From assembly GCF_013410745.1 (NCBI RefSeq), contig NZ_JACCFY010000001.1, positions 868,001-932,000 on the forward strand: a DNA stretch of 64,000 nucleotides. The letters run 5' to 3'. Below are positions 39,313 through 47,993 of the stretch, piece after piece. The notes under the pieces are model-generated. The model saw only the letters and a program-made list of their open reading frames with translations, searched no databases and was not told the DNA's origin. The stretch is from Nesterenkonia xinjiangensis. GTDB taxonomy: Bacteria; Actinomycetota; Actinomycetes; Actinomycetales; Micrococcaceae. Numbering within the stretch: the stretch's first letter is position 1; each line of letters begins with the position of its first letter. A program made the position numbers and the translations under genes.

Positions 39313-39373
39313 TCGCTGAAGTACGCTCGGACCCCATGAGCAGGTCGGTCCCGCCGGCCGGAGAGGGGCAGAT

Positions 39374-40348
39374 GTGCTCGACGAGCTGGAACTCCGCATC
39401 ACCGAGGCCCTGCAGTGCGACCCGCGTGCCAGCTGGCGGCGGATCGCGCGGGTGCTGGGTGAGCACGAGCGGCTGATCGCCCGCCGTGGAACCGCGCTGC
39501 TGGAGTCCCGCCGCGTCGTCGTCGCCGGGATCCGGCCCGAGGGGCAGAGCACAGTGGTGCGCGGGATCTGCCACCCCGGCGCCCGACTCACCACGGCCGA
39601 GGCGCTGGCGATGCGCCCCGACTCCACCTTCACCTACGTGCTCAGCGGCGCCTTCGACGTGGTCGCCGAGGTCTTCCGCAGCCCGCGCTCGCCCTCCTAC
39701 TCCCTGGACGCCTCGATCACCCCTGGGCTCTCCCGGGCCGAGACGCTGCCCATCCTGCGGTACTTCCGCACCATCCGCGGCTGGCGGCTGGGCGCGCTGA
39801 CCGACGCTGAGATCCGGGCGCTGACCTCCGGTCCCGCTGATGTCTTCCCCGACGGTTCCTGCCACGGGCCCGAGACCGACGTGGACCGTGTCATCCTCGA
39901 CGCCCTCACCGTGGACGGCCGGATGAGCCACGAAGAGATGGCCCGCCGCGCCGGGGTCTCTGAGTCCACGGTCCGACGCCGGTTCGATCTGCTCCTGGAG
40001 GACGACCGGGTGAACATCCGTGCCCTGGTGGAGCCCGGCGCGGCGGGACTCCACACCGAGGCGCTCCTGTGGATGCGTGTGCCCCCGCACCGGATCGAGC
40101 AGGTGGCCACCGAGATCGCCGCGGATCGCCGGGCTCGCTATGTGGCCGCCGTTGCCGGGGCGTGCCAGGTGGTGGCTGACATCACCGTCACCGATCCGCC
40201 CGCGCTGTACCGCTTCCTCACCGAAAGTCCCTGGGCACGGCACGTGGGCGCCCTCGACGTCTCCATGGTGGCCGGTGCCCGCAAGAGGGGCGGTCAGCTC
40301 CTCAGGATGCCCGGGGCCACCGAGGACCAACCTGTGGCCCTCTCGTAG
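39374..40348 (+). CDS. Lrp/AsnC-family regulator with two HTH-AsnC units
   Basis: A 324-residue protein from a GTG with GAGGGG upstream. It carries two Lrp-like units: HTH at about 5-45 (LRITEALQCDPRASWRRIAR) with a ligand-type domain, then a second HTH at about 175-215 (VILDALTVDGRMSHEEMARR, SESTVRRRFDLLLEDDRV) and a second AsnC domain (AGACQVVADITVTDPPALY). Duplicated Lrp proteins occur in actinobacteria next to amino-acid or amide genes. It converges with the amidase gene, the two coding ends overlapping by 55 bases. Likely regulator of the amidase-transporter group, which is inference. Confidence 0.85.
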   Translation: MLDELELRITEALQCDPRASWRRIARVLGEHERLIARRGTALLESRRVVVAGIRPEGQSTVVRGICHPGARLTTAEALAMRPDSTFTYVLSGAFDVVAEVFRSPRSPSYSLDASITPGLSRAETLPILRYFRTIRGWRLGALTDAEIRALTSGPADVFPDGSCHGPETDVDRVILDALTVDGRMSHEEMARRAGVSESTVRRRFDLLLEDDRVNIRALVEPGAAGLHTEALLWMRVPPHRIEQVATEIAADRRARYVAAVAGACQVVADITVTDPPALYRFLTESPWARHVGALDVSMVAGARKRGGQLLRMPGATEDQPVALS

Positions 40349-41724
40349 GCCCACCCGCACTGCAGGAGCCAGGGGTCGCGCAGATGGTCCGCGCTGAGCT
40401 GGACCCCGGTCGGCAGGCCCTCGGCGTCGAAGCCGGCAGGCAGTGCCAGTGTGGGGATCCCGACGGCGGAGAGGATGCTCGCCGAGCGCATCCAGTCCAG
40501 GTAGTCCTCCATGGGGCGACCGTCGACCTCCTCGGGCCATCGCAGGGAGACGTCGAAGGGTGCCAGCTGCGCACCGGGGCTGAGCAGGAGGTCGACCTGC
40601 TCGAAGCATGATCTCGTGGCCGCGCGCAGCCTGGCGAGCAGCCGTCGGGCGTCGAGGATCTGCTCGACGGTCAGGGCCAGTCCCTGCTCCACGTTCCAGA
40701 TGACCTCGGGCTTGATCCGTTCCCGGTGGTCGCTCACCAGGGCGCCCAGCGCTCCGGCGAAGTCCAGGGCGCGGGTGACGCGAAAGACCTCGTCGGCGCC
40801 CGTGAAGTCATGACGGGACTCGACGACCTCCGCACCGAGCTCCTCGAAGGCGGCGGCGGCCCGCTGCAGAGCCTCCCGCATCGCGGGCTCCACCGGCACG
40901 TCGAGCCCGTGGTCCAGAGTCACCCCCACCCGCACGCCGGCCAGGTCTCGGGCGCGTGGCTCCCGGCCGGTCAGGAGGAACGCCTCGGGCGGCAGGAACG
41001 GCGTCCCAGGAACATCCGAGGTCCCCGCGACGACGGCCCGCATGAACAGTGCGATGTCCTCCACGGTGCGGGCCATCGGTCCGCTGCGCCCCAACCAGGC
41101 CTCGACGTTGCCCGGTGAAGCTCCCGGCATCAGCCCATGGGAGGGTCGGAATCCCACGATGTTGCACCAGCAGGCGGGGTTGCGCAGAGAGCCGCCCATG
41201 TCACTGCCCTCCCCCAGCGGCTGGATCCGGGAGGCCACGGCGGCGGCCACCCCTCCCGAGGAACCGCCGGCGCTGCGCGTGGTGTCGTAGGGGTTCCCTG
41301 TGGCCCCGAAGACGTCGTTGAACGTGTGGGACCCGGCGGCGAACTCCGGCACGTTGGTCTTCCCGGTGGAGACGACACCGGCGCGGCGCAGCCGGGCGAT
41401 CAACGGGTCGTCGGCCTCCGGGACGTGGTCGGCGAAGAGCGGGGAGCCCTGTGTGGTGCGCATCCCGGCGACGTCGTGGGTGTCCTTGTGGGTCATCGGC
41501 AGGCCGTGGAGCAGCCCCGCAGGCTCTCCCCTGGAGCGCCTGGCGTCCGCGGCGCGAGCCTCCTGGAGCGCCCGTTCGGGCTCCAGGGTCACCACGGCGT
41601 TCAGACGCGGGTTCACCTCCTCGATCTGCGCCAGATGCGCCCGGGTCAGCTCGACGGAGCTGAGCTCGCCACGGACTATCAGCTCCACCAGCCGGGCGGC
41701 CCCGTGCTCCAGCAGATCCTCCAT
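40294..41724 (-). CDS. Amidase signature-family hydrolase
   Basis: About 476 residues from the ATG at 41724 (MEDLLEHGAARLVELI), which gives a normal amidase N terminus; an ATG 26 codons earlier with AGGA upstream is an alternative. The Ser-cisSer-Lys triad is visible: Lys in LPMTHKDTHD, cis-Ser in SAGGSSGGVAAAV, nucleophile Ser in GSDMGGSLRNPA. Such enzymes hydrolyse aliphatic or aryl amides; no GatB partner or tRNA role is suggested by the context. It is divergent from the DUF5058 gene, so the amidase and the transporter-like genes may share control. Its 3' end overlaps the Lrp gene. Confidence 0.88.
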   Translation of the reverse strand: MEDLLEHGAARLVELIVRGELSSVELTRAHLAQIEEVNPRLNAVVTLEPERALQEARAADARRSRGEPAGLLHGLPMTHKDTHDVAGMRTTQGSPLFADHVPEADDPLIARLRRAGVVSTGKTNVPEFAAGSHTFNDVFGATGNPYDTTRSAGGSSGGVAAAVASRIQPLGEGSDMGGSLRNPACWCNIVGFRPSHGLMPGASPGNVEAWLGRSGPMARTVEDIALFMRAVVAGTSDVPGTPFLPPEAFLLTGREPRARDLAGVRVGVTLDHGLDVPVEPAMREALQRAAAAFEELGAEVVESRHDFTGADEVFRVTRALDFAGALGALVSDHRERIKPEVIWNVEQGLALTVEQILDARRLLARLRAATRSCFEQVDLLLSPGAQLAPFDVSLRWPEEVDGRPMEDYLDWMRSASILSAVGIPTLALPAGFDAEGLPTGVQLSADHLRDPWLLQCGWAYERATGWSSVAPGILRS

Positions 41725-41888
41725 ATGCCCTCCATCCGTCCAGGTGGTGCCCAGCCTGCCTGCTGAGGTGAGCGATGGACCAGGGCTGGCGGAATGCGAC
41801 ATCGGCACCGTCCTATTCCGTGAATCCTTGAATCGCCGCCCCGAACTTCCAAGACTCGACCACACGTTTCACCGAGGGAGGCATCTGG

Positions 41889-42620
41889 ATGAGCACCGCG
41901 AGCTCCAACGACATCTGGGCGGTGGCCCAGTCGCCCTGGCTGTGGGTCTGCGCCCTGGTGGTCTTCGCCGTGATCGGCGTGCAGTCCTGGATCTACATCC
42001 GTGCGGCCAGGGCCGCCGGAGAGGACGTCGGCATCAGTCGCCGAGACCTGAACCGGGCCTTCCGCTCCGGGGCGGCAGCCTCGGTGGGGCCCTCTCTGGC
42101 AGTGGTGCTGGTGGCCATCGCCCTGCTGACGCTCTTCGGCACCCCTGCGGTCCTGATGCGCATCGGGCTGGTGGGTTCGGCAGCCACGGAGACGGCCTCG
42201 GCCACCATCGCCGCCAGCAGCATGGGTGCCGATCTGGGCGGGCCCGCTTGGACCCAGGAGGTGTTCGTGGTGGCGTTCTTCGCGATGTGCGTCTCCGGCG
42301 GAGCCTGGATGCTGTTCACGCTGATCTTCACGCCGATCCTCAAGCGCGGCAGCCGCCGGATCGCACGAGTGAACCCCCGGGCGATGGCGATCATCCCCGG
42401 CTCGGCCCTCCTGGCCGCATTCATGGCGCTGACCATCACCGAACTGCCCAAGTCCGCGATCCACGTGATCGCCGTCCTCGTCTCAGGTGCCAGCATGGCC
42501 GCGATGATGTGGCTCGCCCGGCGCTTCGACCTCGGCTGGCTCAAGGAGTGGGCGCTGGGCCTGGCCATCATCATCGCCCTGGCCGTCATCTACGTGGTCC
42601 ACCACGGGCACCTGGGCTGA
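41889..42620 (+). CDS. DUF5058-family membrane protein
   Basis: A 243-residue protein with about six to seven membrane segments. It matches the DUF5058 pattern: PWLWVCALVVFAVIGVQSWI, then SRRDLNRAFRSGAAASVGPSLAVV, a glycine/threonine-rich SAATETASATIA stretch, GGAWMLFTLIFTPILKRG and the C-terminal GASMAAMMWLARRF. A GGAGG site precedes the ATG. The function of the family is not established; genes of this type are commonly next to M20 hydrolases, as here, which suggests transport of an amide or peptide substrate. Confidence 0.75.
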   Translation: MSTASSNDIWAVAQSPWLWVCALVVFAVIGVQSWIYIRAARAAGEDVGISRRDLNRAFRSGAAASVGPSLAVVLVAIALLTLFGTPAVLMRIGLVGSAATETASATIAASSMGADLGGPAWTQEVFVVAFFAMCVSGGAWMLFTLIFTPILKRGSRRIARVNPRAMAIIPGSALLAAFMALTITELPKSAIHVIAVLVSGASMAAMMWLARRFDLGWLKEWALGLAIIIALAVIYVVHHGHLG

Positions 42621-42667
42621 TCCGCGCCGCATCAGGACAGGGAGATCAGGAGACCGAGAGGGAGACC

Positions 42668-43447
42668 ATGAACACCGCAGACCTGGCCATGAGCCGTTTC
42701 GAACACACCACCGCCCGCTGGGGCCGCGCCACGATGGGCGCCGTTCTGATGGTGTCGCTGGCCGCACCGCTGATCCTGCTCGCCGTCGGGGACTTCGACA
42801 TCACCTTCAGCCAGCTCCTGACCGCGTATCTGGCCGTGGCCGCCGTTTACCTGGTGCTGGCGATGGTCGAGCCCATCACCTACTTCCCCATCCTGGGGCA
42901 GGCCGCCATGTATCAGGCCTTCATGATCGGCAACATCGCCAACAAGCTCCTGCCGGCTGCGATCGTCGCGCAGAACCGCCTGGACGTGCGGCCCGGCAGC
43001 CGCAAGGGCGACCTGGTCGCGGTGATGGCCATCTGCGGCGCGGCGGTGGTGCACATCGTCTCGCTGCTGCTGTTCGTCGGGGTGCTGGGCACCTGGCTGC
43101 TGAGCGTGGTGCCCGAGCCGGTCATCGAGATCGCTCAGCTCTACATCCTGCCCGCGATCCTCGGCGCCGTCGTCGTCCAGGCCGTCGTCACGGTCCGCCA
43201 GGCTCGCAGCACCGGCTTCGCCCTGGTGATGTCGCTGCTGGTCATCCTTGTGCTGGTGCCCCTGGCCCCCGCCATCGGACCCTTCGGCATCGCGCTGGCT
43301 GTGCTGCTGACCGTCCTGGCCTCGTGGTTCTTCCGTGGGCCGTCCGGCCCACAGGAGGAGGACGGAGACGCCGACGGCGACCGACCCGTCGTCCCCGGCG
43401 CCGCGGCGTCTGCGGAGTCCGGTGAGCACCGGCCCCCGAGATCCTGA
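42668..43447 (+). CDS. Membrane protein partner of the DUF5058 protein
   Basis: A 259-residue protein from the ATG at 42668 (GAGAGGGAGACC upstream), 47 bases after the DUF5058 gene. About six membrane segments (AAPLILLAVGDFDITFSQL; YLAVAAVYLVLAMVEPITYF; AICGAAVVHIVSLLLFVGV; YILPAILGAVVVQAVVTV; LVMSLLVILVLVPLAPAI). The segment YFPILGQAAMYQAFMIGNIA looks like a conserved re-entrant or pore motif. The last ~40 residues are Asp/Glu/Pro-rich. No family name is certain. With the DUF5058 protein it probably forms a two-part transporter or channel. Confidence 0.75.
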   Translation: MNTADLAMSRFEHTTARWGRATMGAVLMVSLAAPLILLAVGDFDITFSQLLTAYLAVAAVYLVLAMVEPITYFPILGQAAMYQAFMIGNIANKLLPAAIVAQNRLDVRPGSRKGDLVAVMAICGAAVVHIVSLLLFVGVLGTWLLSVVPEPVIEIAQLYILPAILGAVVVQAVVTVRQARSTGFALVMSLLVILVLVPLAPAIGPFGIALAVLLTVLASWFFRGPSGPQEEDGDADGDRPVVPGAAASAESGEHRPPRS

Positions 43448-43494
43448 GCGACAGACCACATTCCCACCCGGCCCATCTGAGGAGAGACCACCCC

Positions 43495-44724
43495 ATGACA
43501 CAGACCCATGCCTTGCCCGCCTTCGCCCTCGATCCTGCGGAGCAGGAGCAGATGCATCAGCTCTACCGGACACTGCACGCCGAGCCGGAGCTCAGCATGC
43601 AGGAGCACCGCACCGCCGAGCGCATCGAGGGCATCCTCGACGAGCTCGGCGTGGAGCACTTCCGCTGCGGCGGCACCGGAGTGGTGGGCCTGCTGCGCAA
43701 CGGGCCGGGGCCCGTCGTCGCCTTCCGCGCCGACACCGACGGGCTGCCCATCGCGGAGCAGACCGGGCTGGCCTACGCCTCCACTGCTCGAGGCAGGCTG
43801 GAGGACGGCACCGACGTGCCGGTGATGCACGGCTGCGGGCACGACACCCACGTGGCCTCGTTGGTCACCGCCACCCGGCTGCTGCTCAGGGAACGCCAGC
43901 GCTGGTCCGGCACAGTGGTGCTGATCTTCCAGCCCGGGGAGGAGACCGCGGCCGGGGCGCGGGCGATGGTCGCCGACGGCCTCTGGGACCGGGCGCCCCG
44001 CCCCGAGGTCGTGCTCGGCCAGCACGTCTCCCCTGACCAGGCCGGCACGGCGCGGCTCAGCCTGGGCCCGGCGATGGCCATGGCCGACTCACTGCGGGTG
44101 CGCGTCCCGGGGCGGCAGACCCATGGCTCGCAGCCGCAGAACGGACGGGACCCCATCGTGGCCGCCGCGGCGATGGTCACCAGACTGCAGACCATCGTCT
44201 CCCGCGAACTGGCGCCTCAGGACCCCGCCGTCGTCACCGTCGGCACCTTCCACGCGGGACTCAAGGAGAACATCATCCCCGCCGAGGCTGAGTTCACCGT
44301 CAACGTCCGCACCCTCACGCCGGAGGTGCGCGAAAAGGTGCTGGCCGCGGTCCGACGGATCATCCGGGCCGAGGCCGCCGGAGCGGACCTCGAGGAGCCG
44401 GAGATCCGCGAGATCTATGACTTCCCGCTCAACCACAACCACGAGGCGACGGCCCAGACGGTCCTTGAGGCGTTGCGCGGATCCCTCGGGGAGGAGCAGG
44501 TGACCGAGTCCGGACCGCAGATGGGCTCGGAGGACTTCGGCTGGCTGGGAGCATCCATCGGGGTGCCCACCGTGTTCTGGTTCTTCGGCGGCACCGCCGA
44601 CGGCGATCCGGAGGGCCCGGTGAACCACTCCCCGCACTTCGGACCGGTCATGGAGCCCACGCTGAGCACCGGAGTCACAGCCGCACTCGCCAGCCTGCTG
44701 CATTGGGTGGGTCAGACCGACTGA
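43495..44724 (+). CDS. M20-family amidohydrolase / peptidase
   Basis: A 409-residue metal-dependent hydrolase of the AbgB/HipO/IAA-amidohydrolase type. Metal ligands are in MHGCGHDTH (residues 111-119) and the pair Glu149-Glu150 (FQPGEETAAG); the lid/dimer domain has GRQTHGSQPQNGRDP and the end has SGPQMGSEDFGW and HSPHFGP. Relatives split N-acyl amino acids. It is the last gene of the amidase/DUF5058 group (47 bases after the membrane gene) and is followed by a very long hairpin. No signal peptide, so it works on substrate after uptake. Confidence 0.9.
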   Translation: MTQTHALPAFALDPAEQEQMHQLYRTLHAEPELSMQEHRTAERIEGILDELGVEHFRCGGTGVVGLLRNGPGPVVAFRADTDGLPIAEQTGLAYASTARGRLEDGTDVPVMHGCGHDTHVASLVTATRLLLRERQRWSGTVVLIFQPGEETAAGARAMVADGLWDRAPRPEVVLGQHVSPDQAGTARLSLGPAMAMADSLRVRVPGRQTHGSQPQNGRDPIVAAAAMVTRLQTIVSRELAPQDPAVVTVGTFHAGLKENIIPAEAEFTVNVRTLTPEVREKVLAAVRRIIRAEAAGADLEEPEIREIYDFPLNHNHEATAQTVLEALRGSLGEEQVTESGPQMGSEDFGWLGASIGVPTVFWFFGGTADGDPEGPVNHSPHFGPVMEPTLSTGVTAALASLLHWVGQTD

Positions 44725-44733
44725 CTCCTCCCC

Positions 44734-44796
44734 CGGACAGAGACAGAGAGGACCCCGATGCACCTAGTGCATCGGGGTCCTCTCTGTCTCTGTCCG
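44734..44796. terminator. Perfect 30-bp hairpin between the M20 gene and rplA
   Basis: Bases 44734-44763 are the exact complement of 44767-44796, with only CTA as loop. It separates two convergent genes and surely stops transcription from both sides, though it has no T run on either side. Confidence 0.85.
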
Positions 44797-44838
44797 CGAC
44801 GTCAGGACGCCGGCGGCTCAGCTCATGCCGATGTCGGC

Positions 44839-45546
44839 TCAGGCGTCGAGGACGACCTTCGTGACGTTGGGGTCGACCTGGATTCCCGGACCGAAGGTGG
44901 TCGAGACGGTCGCCTTCTGGATGTAGCGGCCCTTCGACGCCGACGGCTTCAGACGAAGGATCTCGTCCAGTGCGGCGGCGTAGTTCTCGGCCAGCTGCTT
45001 CACGTCGAAGTTGGTCCGGCCGATGATGAAGTGCAGGTTGGCGTGCTTGTCGACACGGAAGTCGATCTTGCCGCCCTTGATCTCGGAGACGGCCTTGGCG
45101 ACGTCGGGCGTCACGGTGCCCGTCTTCGGGTTCGGCATGAGGTTGCGCGGGCCCAGGATCTTGCCGAGGCGTCCGACCTTGCCCATCATGTCCGGCGAGG
45201 CCACGGCGGCGTCGAAGTCGGTCCAGCCGTCGGCGACCTTGGCGATCAGCTCGTCGGCGCCGACGTGGTCTGCACCGGCCTCTTCAGCCTTGGCGGCGTT
45301 GTCACCCTGGGTGAAGACCACCACGCGGGCGGTCTTACCGGTGCCGTGCGGCAGGTTGACGGTGCCGCGGACCATCTGGTCGGCCTTGCGGGGGTCGACG
45401 CTCAGACGGAAGACGACCTCGACGGTCGTGTCCTTCTTCGACGGGTTGGTCGACTTGGCGAGGGCCACGGCCTCCGCCGGGAGGTACTGGCTGTCTTCAC
45501 CGATCTTCTCGAGAGATGCCTTGTATGCTTTGCTGCGCTGTGCCAT
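44839..45546 (-). CDS. rplA: 50S ribosomal protein L1
   Basis: A 235-residue L1, the mobile stalk protein that helps release E-site t[40 protein letters not shown]-like sequence ([20 protein letters not shown]) and the C-terminal [18 protein letters not shown] are diagnostic. In E. coli L1 represses its own operon. AAGGAG precedes the ATG. It ends just before the 30-bp hairpin. Confidence 0.97.
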   Translation of the reverse strand: MAQRSKAYKASLEKIGEDSQYLPAEAVALAKSTNPSKKDTTVEVVFRLSVDPRKADQMVRGTVNLPHGTGKTARVVVFTQGDNAAKAEEAGADHVGADELIAKVADGWTDFDAAVASPDMMGKVGRLGKILGPRNLMPNPKTGTVTPDVAKAVSEIKGGKIDFRVDKHANLHFIIGRTNFDVKQLAENYAAALDEILRLKPSASKGRYIQKATVSTTFGPGIQVDPNVTKVVLDA

Positions 45547-45630
45547 CTGCGGTGTTCTCCTTAGCAGGTGTGGTGTGTCGGACCGCGCTCGGCCCTTCCC
45601 ACGATGTTCTGTTCAGCCGGAAGGCTGTGT

Positions 45631-46062
45631 TCAGCCGTCGACGGTGATGCCCATGGAGCGGGCGGTGCCGGCGACGATCTTGGAGGCCGCCGCCAGATCG
45701 TTGGCGTTGAGGTCCTCCATCTTGGTCTGGGCGATCTCCTCGACCTGAGCCTGGGAGAGCTTGCCGACCTTCTCGGTGTGCGGCACGCCGGAGCCCTTCG
45801 CCACACCAGCGGCCTTCTTGATGAGCTCGGCGGCCGGCGGGGTCTTGGTGATGAAGGTGAAGGAGCGGTCCTCGTAGACCGTGATCTCCACAGGAATCAC
45901 ATTGCCGCGCTGCGACTCGGTCGCCGCGTTGTAGGCCTTGCAGAACTCCATGATGTTGACACCGTGCTGACCGAGGGCAGGTCCGATCGGCGGGGCCGGG
46001 TTGGCGGCGCCTGCCTGGATCTGCAGCTTGATCAGGCCGGCGACTTTCTTCTTCGGGGCCAT
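45631..46062 (-). CDS. rplK: 50S ribosomal protein L11
   Basis: A 143-residue L11, which with the GTPase centre rRNA is the thiostrepton target and needed for RelA activation. [20 protein letters not shown] and the C-terminal [11 protein letters not shown] are typical. The prolines of the thiostrepton-relevant loop are intact. It precedes rplA by 84 bases and follows nusG. Confidence 0.97.
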   Translation of the reverse strand: MAPKKKVAGLIKLQIQAGAANPAPPIGPALGQHGVNIMEFCKAYNAATESQRGNVIPVEITVYEDRSFTFITKTPPAAELIKKAAGVAKGSGVPHTEKVGKLSQAQVEEIAQTKMEDLNANDLAAASKIVAGTARSMGITVDG

Positions 46063-46236
46063 GTTGAAGCGTCCTTACATGTCGTGCGGTTGCCCTGCTG
46101 CCACAGGAGCGTGGACAGAGGGTTGTGGTCACCATGGCGGCGATGACCGGATCGACGCCGCGGGCCAAAGCAACTCGCGACGTCGACAGGCTGTGAAGTT
46201 GTGGGATCCCTGCCACGTCGCAGGGAGCCCGGAACC

Positions 46237-47160
46237 TCAGTAGATCTTGTCGACCTGGTTGAAGTTCAGCGTCACCGGGGTCTCGCGCTCGAAGATCGAG
46301 ACGAGCACCACCAGCTGGCGGCTGTCCGGGTGGATCTCGGAGATCGAGGCCGGCAGCGTGGCGAACGGACCGTCGTTGACGGTGACCGACTCGCCGACCT
46401 CGAAGTCCACGGTGACCTCTTCGGCCTGGGCGGCGGCGCCGCCGGCTGCCTGCTCCCCGCCGTCGACCTTCCGCGGAGCGTCGGGCTTGCCCAGCCGGTG
46501 CTCGGCGAGCATGTCGAAGACCTCATCGGGGGTCAGCGGGTGAGGGTCGTGGGCGTTGCCCACGAATCCGGTGACACCGGGAGTGTGGCGGACCACGCCC
46601 CAGGAGGCGTCGGTGAGCTCCATGCGGACGACCACGTAACCCGGGATGCGGACTCGGTTGACGACCTTGCGCTGGGTGCTCTTGATCTCGACGACCTCTT
46701 CCATGGGGACGTCGATCTCGTAGATGAAGTCCTCCATGTCCTGGGTCTGGATGCGGGTCTCCAGGTTGGACTTCACACGCTTCTCATAGCCGGCGTAGGT
46801 GTGGACCACGTACCAGTCGCCCAGCTGACGGCGCAGCTTGCCGCGCAGCTCGTCGGCACGCTCCTCGTAGGACTTCTCCTCCTCGGGGACGTCCTCGGTC
46901 GCGGTGGCCTCGTCCTCTGCGGAGGAGGCGTCAGCATCGGCCGGCTCAGCATCGACAGCCGCAGAGTCGGCCTCATCGGCGTCTCCCGCCTCGGGCCCAG
47001 GCTCCTCCGCGGGGGCCTGCTCGGTCTGCTCGGCACCCTCTTCGGCAGGAGTCTCGGCGCCCGCCTCCTCGACGGCGAGGGCCTCGTCAGCCTCGACGGC
47101 CTGGGCCGCCGCGTCCTCGGCGTCAGCCTCGGTGTGCTGCGAAAGTTCCTGATCAGACAC
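46237..47160 (-). CDS. nusG: Transcription termination/antitermination protein NusG with long acidic N-terminal extension
   Basis: About 307 residues from a GTG with AGGAGA upstream. The NGN domain starts near residue 113 ([20 protein letters not shown]) and the KOW domain closes the protein ([34 protein letters not shown]). Before it are ~100 residues that are nearly all Ala, Glu and Asp. A Gly/Ala-rich insertion separates NGN and KOW. Actinobacterial NusG proteins often have such extensions; this one is long. It binds RNA polymerase and Rho or S10. Confidence 0.95.
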   Translation of the reverse strand: MSDQELSQHTEADAEDAAAQAVEADEALAVEEAGAETPAEEGAEQTEQAPAEEPGPEAGDADEADSAAVDAEPADADASSAEDEATATEDVPEEEKSYEERADELRGKLRRQLGDWYVVHTYAGYEKRVKSNLETRIQTQDMEDFIYEIDVPMEEVVEIKSTQRKVVNRVRIPGYVVVRMELTDASWGVVRHTPGVTGFVGNAHDPHPLTPDEVFDMLAEHRLGKPDAPRKVDGGEQAAGGAAAQAEEVTVDFEVGESVTVNDGPFATLPASISEIHPDSRQLVVLVSIFERETPVTLNFNQVDKIY

Positions 47161-47271
47161 TGTTCTCCTGCTTTCCGTGGTGCTGGCCGGGCCCCGCCCT
47201 GGGACGGGCTCCGCGGCCGCTTCGTCTCTCACTTCATCGCTCGTCCTGCCGACGACGGCGACGTCGACGGC

Positions 47272-47589
47272 TCATTCGCCGGCGCCGTCACCCTCGACTG
47301 CGAGGGCCGAGGGCGCCTCCGTGGAGCCGTCCCCGAAGATCAACTCCGCCCCGTTGCTGAACATCCAGTCCAGCCCAGAGACGATCAGGATCACGATGAT
47401 CACGAAGACCAGGACGACCAGCGTGTAGTTGGTCAGTTCGCGACGGGTCGGAACGACGACCTTCTTGAGCTCGTCGACGACCTGGCGCAGGAACAGCCAC
47501 ACCTTCCCGAAGGGACCTCGCGGATCGCCTCCGTCAGGCGTCGACCCTTGCACGTCAGTGGAAGGCGTCTGGGACACGGAGGGCTCCAT
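47272..47589 (-). CDS. secE: Preprotein translocase subunit SecE
   Basis: A 105-residue SecE. The amphipathic helix (GKVWLFLRQVVDELKKVVVP) precedes a single membrane segment (YTLVVLVFVIIVILIVSGLD). An acidic C-terminal tail follows, unusual for SecE. It is between tRNA-Trp and nusG, the usual order. Confidence 0.93.
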   Translation of the reverse strand: MEPSVSQTPSTDVQGSTPDGGDPRGPFGKVWLFLRQVVDELKKVVVPTRRELTNYTLVVLVFVIIVILIVSGLDWMFSNGAELIFGDGSTEAPSALAVEGDGAGE

Positions 47590-47651
47590 CTGGTCGAGGG
47601 GACGTCGTGTGATGCTGTGTGCCTGAGATGCCGTCGCGACGACGCTCAGCG

Positions 47652-47724
47652 CAGGGCAGACAGGACTCGAACCTGCAACCTACGGTTTTGGAGACCGTTG
47701 CGCTACCAATTGCGCCACTGCCCT
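47652..47724 (-). tRNA. tRNA-Trp (CCA anticodon)
   Basis: The 73-base minus-strand sequence folds as a tRNA: acceptor stem AGGGCAG/CTGCCCT with G discriminator, D-arm GCGCAATTGGTAGCGC, anticodon stem-loop ACGGTCTCCAAAACCGT with anticodon CCA, and T-arm GCAGGTTCGAGTCCTGT. The 3' CCA is not encoded. tRNA-Trp directly before secE-nusG is the typical bacterial arrangement. Confidence 0.95.
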
Positions 47725-47913
47725 TGGGGTCACCTGAGACCTGACCGACCTATTCTCGCACCGAAGCGCTCCGCCGCAAACTGCGGATCGGATCCCTCCA
47801 GGCGGGCATGGCCATGCCAGGTGCACAAGACACCGATGGACAAGTCTACGGGCAGCCGCCGTGGACGGCAAACCGAGCCGGACTTCCCTCGACGGCCGGC
47901 GGAGCCCTCCCGG

Positions 47914-47919
47914 TAATGT
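47914..47919 (+). promoter_or_regulatory. Candidate -10 box of the aminotransferase gene
   Basis: TAATGT, about 75 bases before the ATG at 47994, fits TANNNT; no firm -35. Confidence 0.3.
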
Positions 47920-47993
47920 GGTGCCCGCAGGTGCGCCTGCCACCTCCGGTCAGTGTCGACACCGTCCACGCTCGCGACAGACAAGGAATCCCC

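Noticed and set aside
38669-40609. 646-residue minus-strand open frame over the regulators
   Set aside because: It crosses two well-supported genes in other frames and is Gly/Arg/Pro-rich without domains.
41300-42667. Long upstream extension of the six-span membrane protein frame
   Set aside because: The frame is open back to 41300 but runs antisense to the amidase gene and out of frame through the DUF5058 gene; the ATG at 42668 with a ribosome-binding site is the real start.
25065-44800. Accessory stretches as a mobile island
   Set aside because: No integrase, transposase, attachment-site duplication or terminal repeats were found, and base composition looks uniform; simple insertion of genes between ribosomal clusters is common in actinobacteria.
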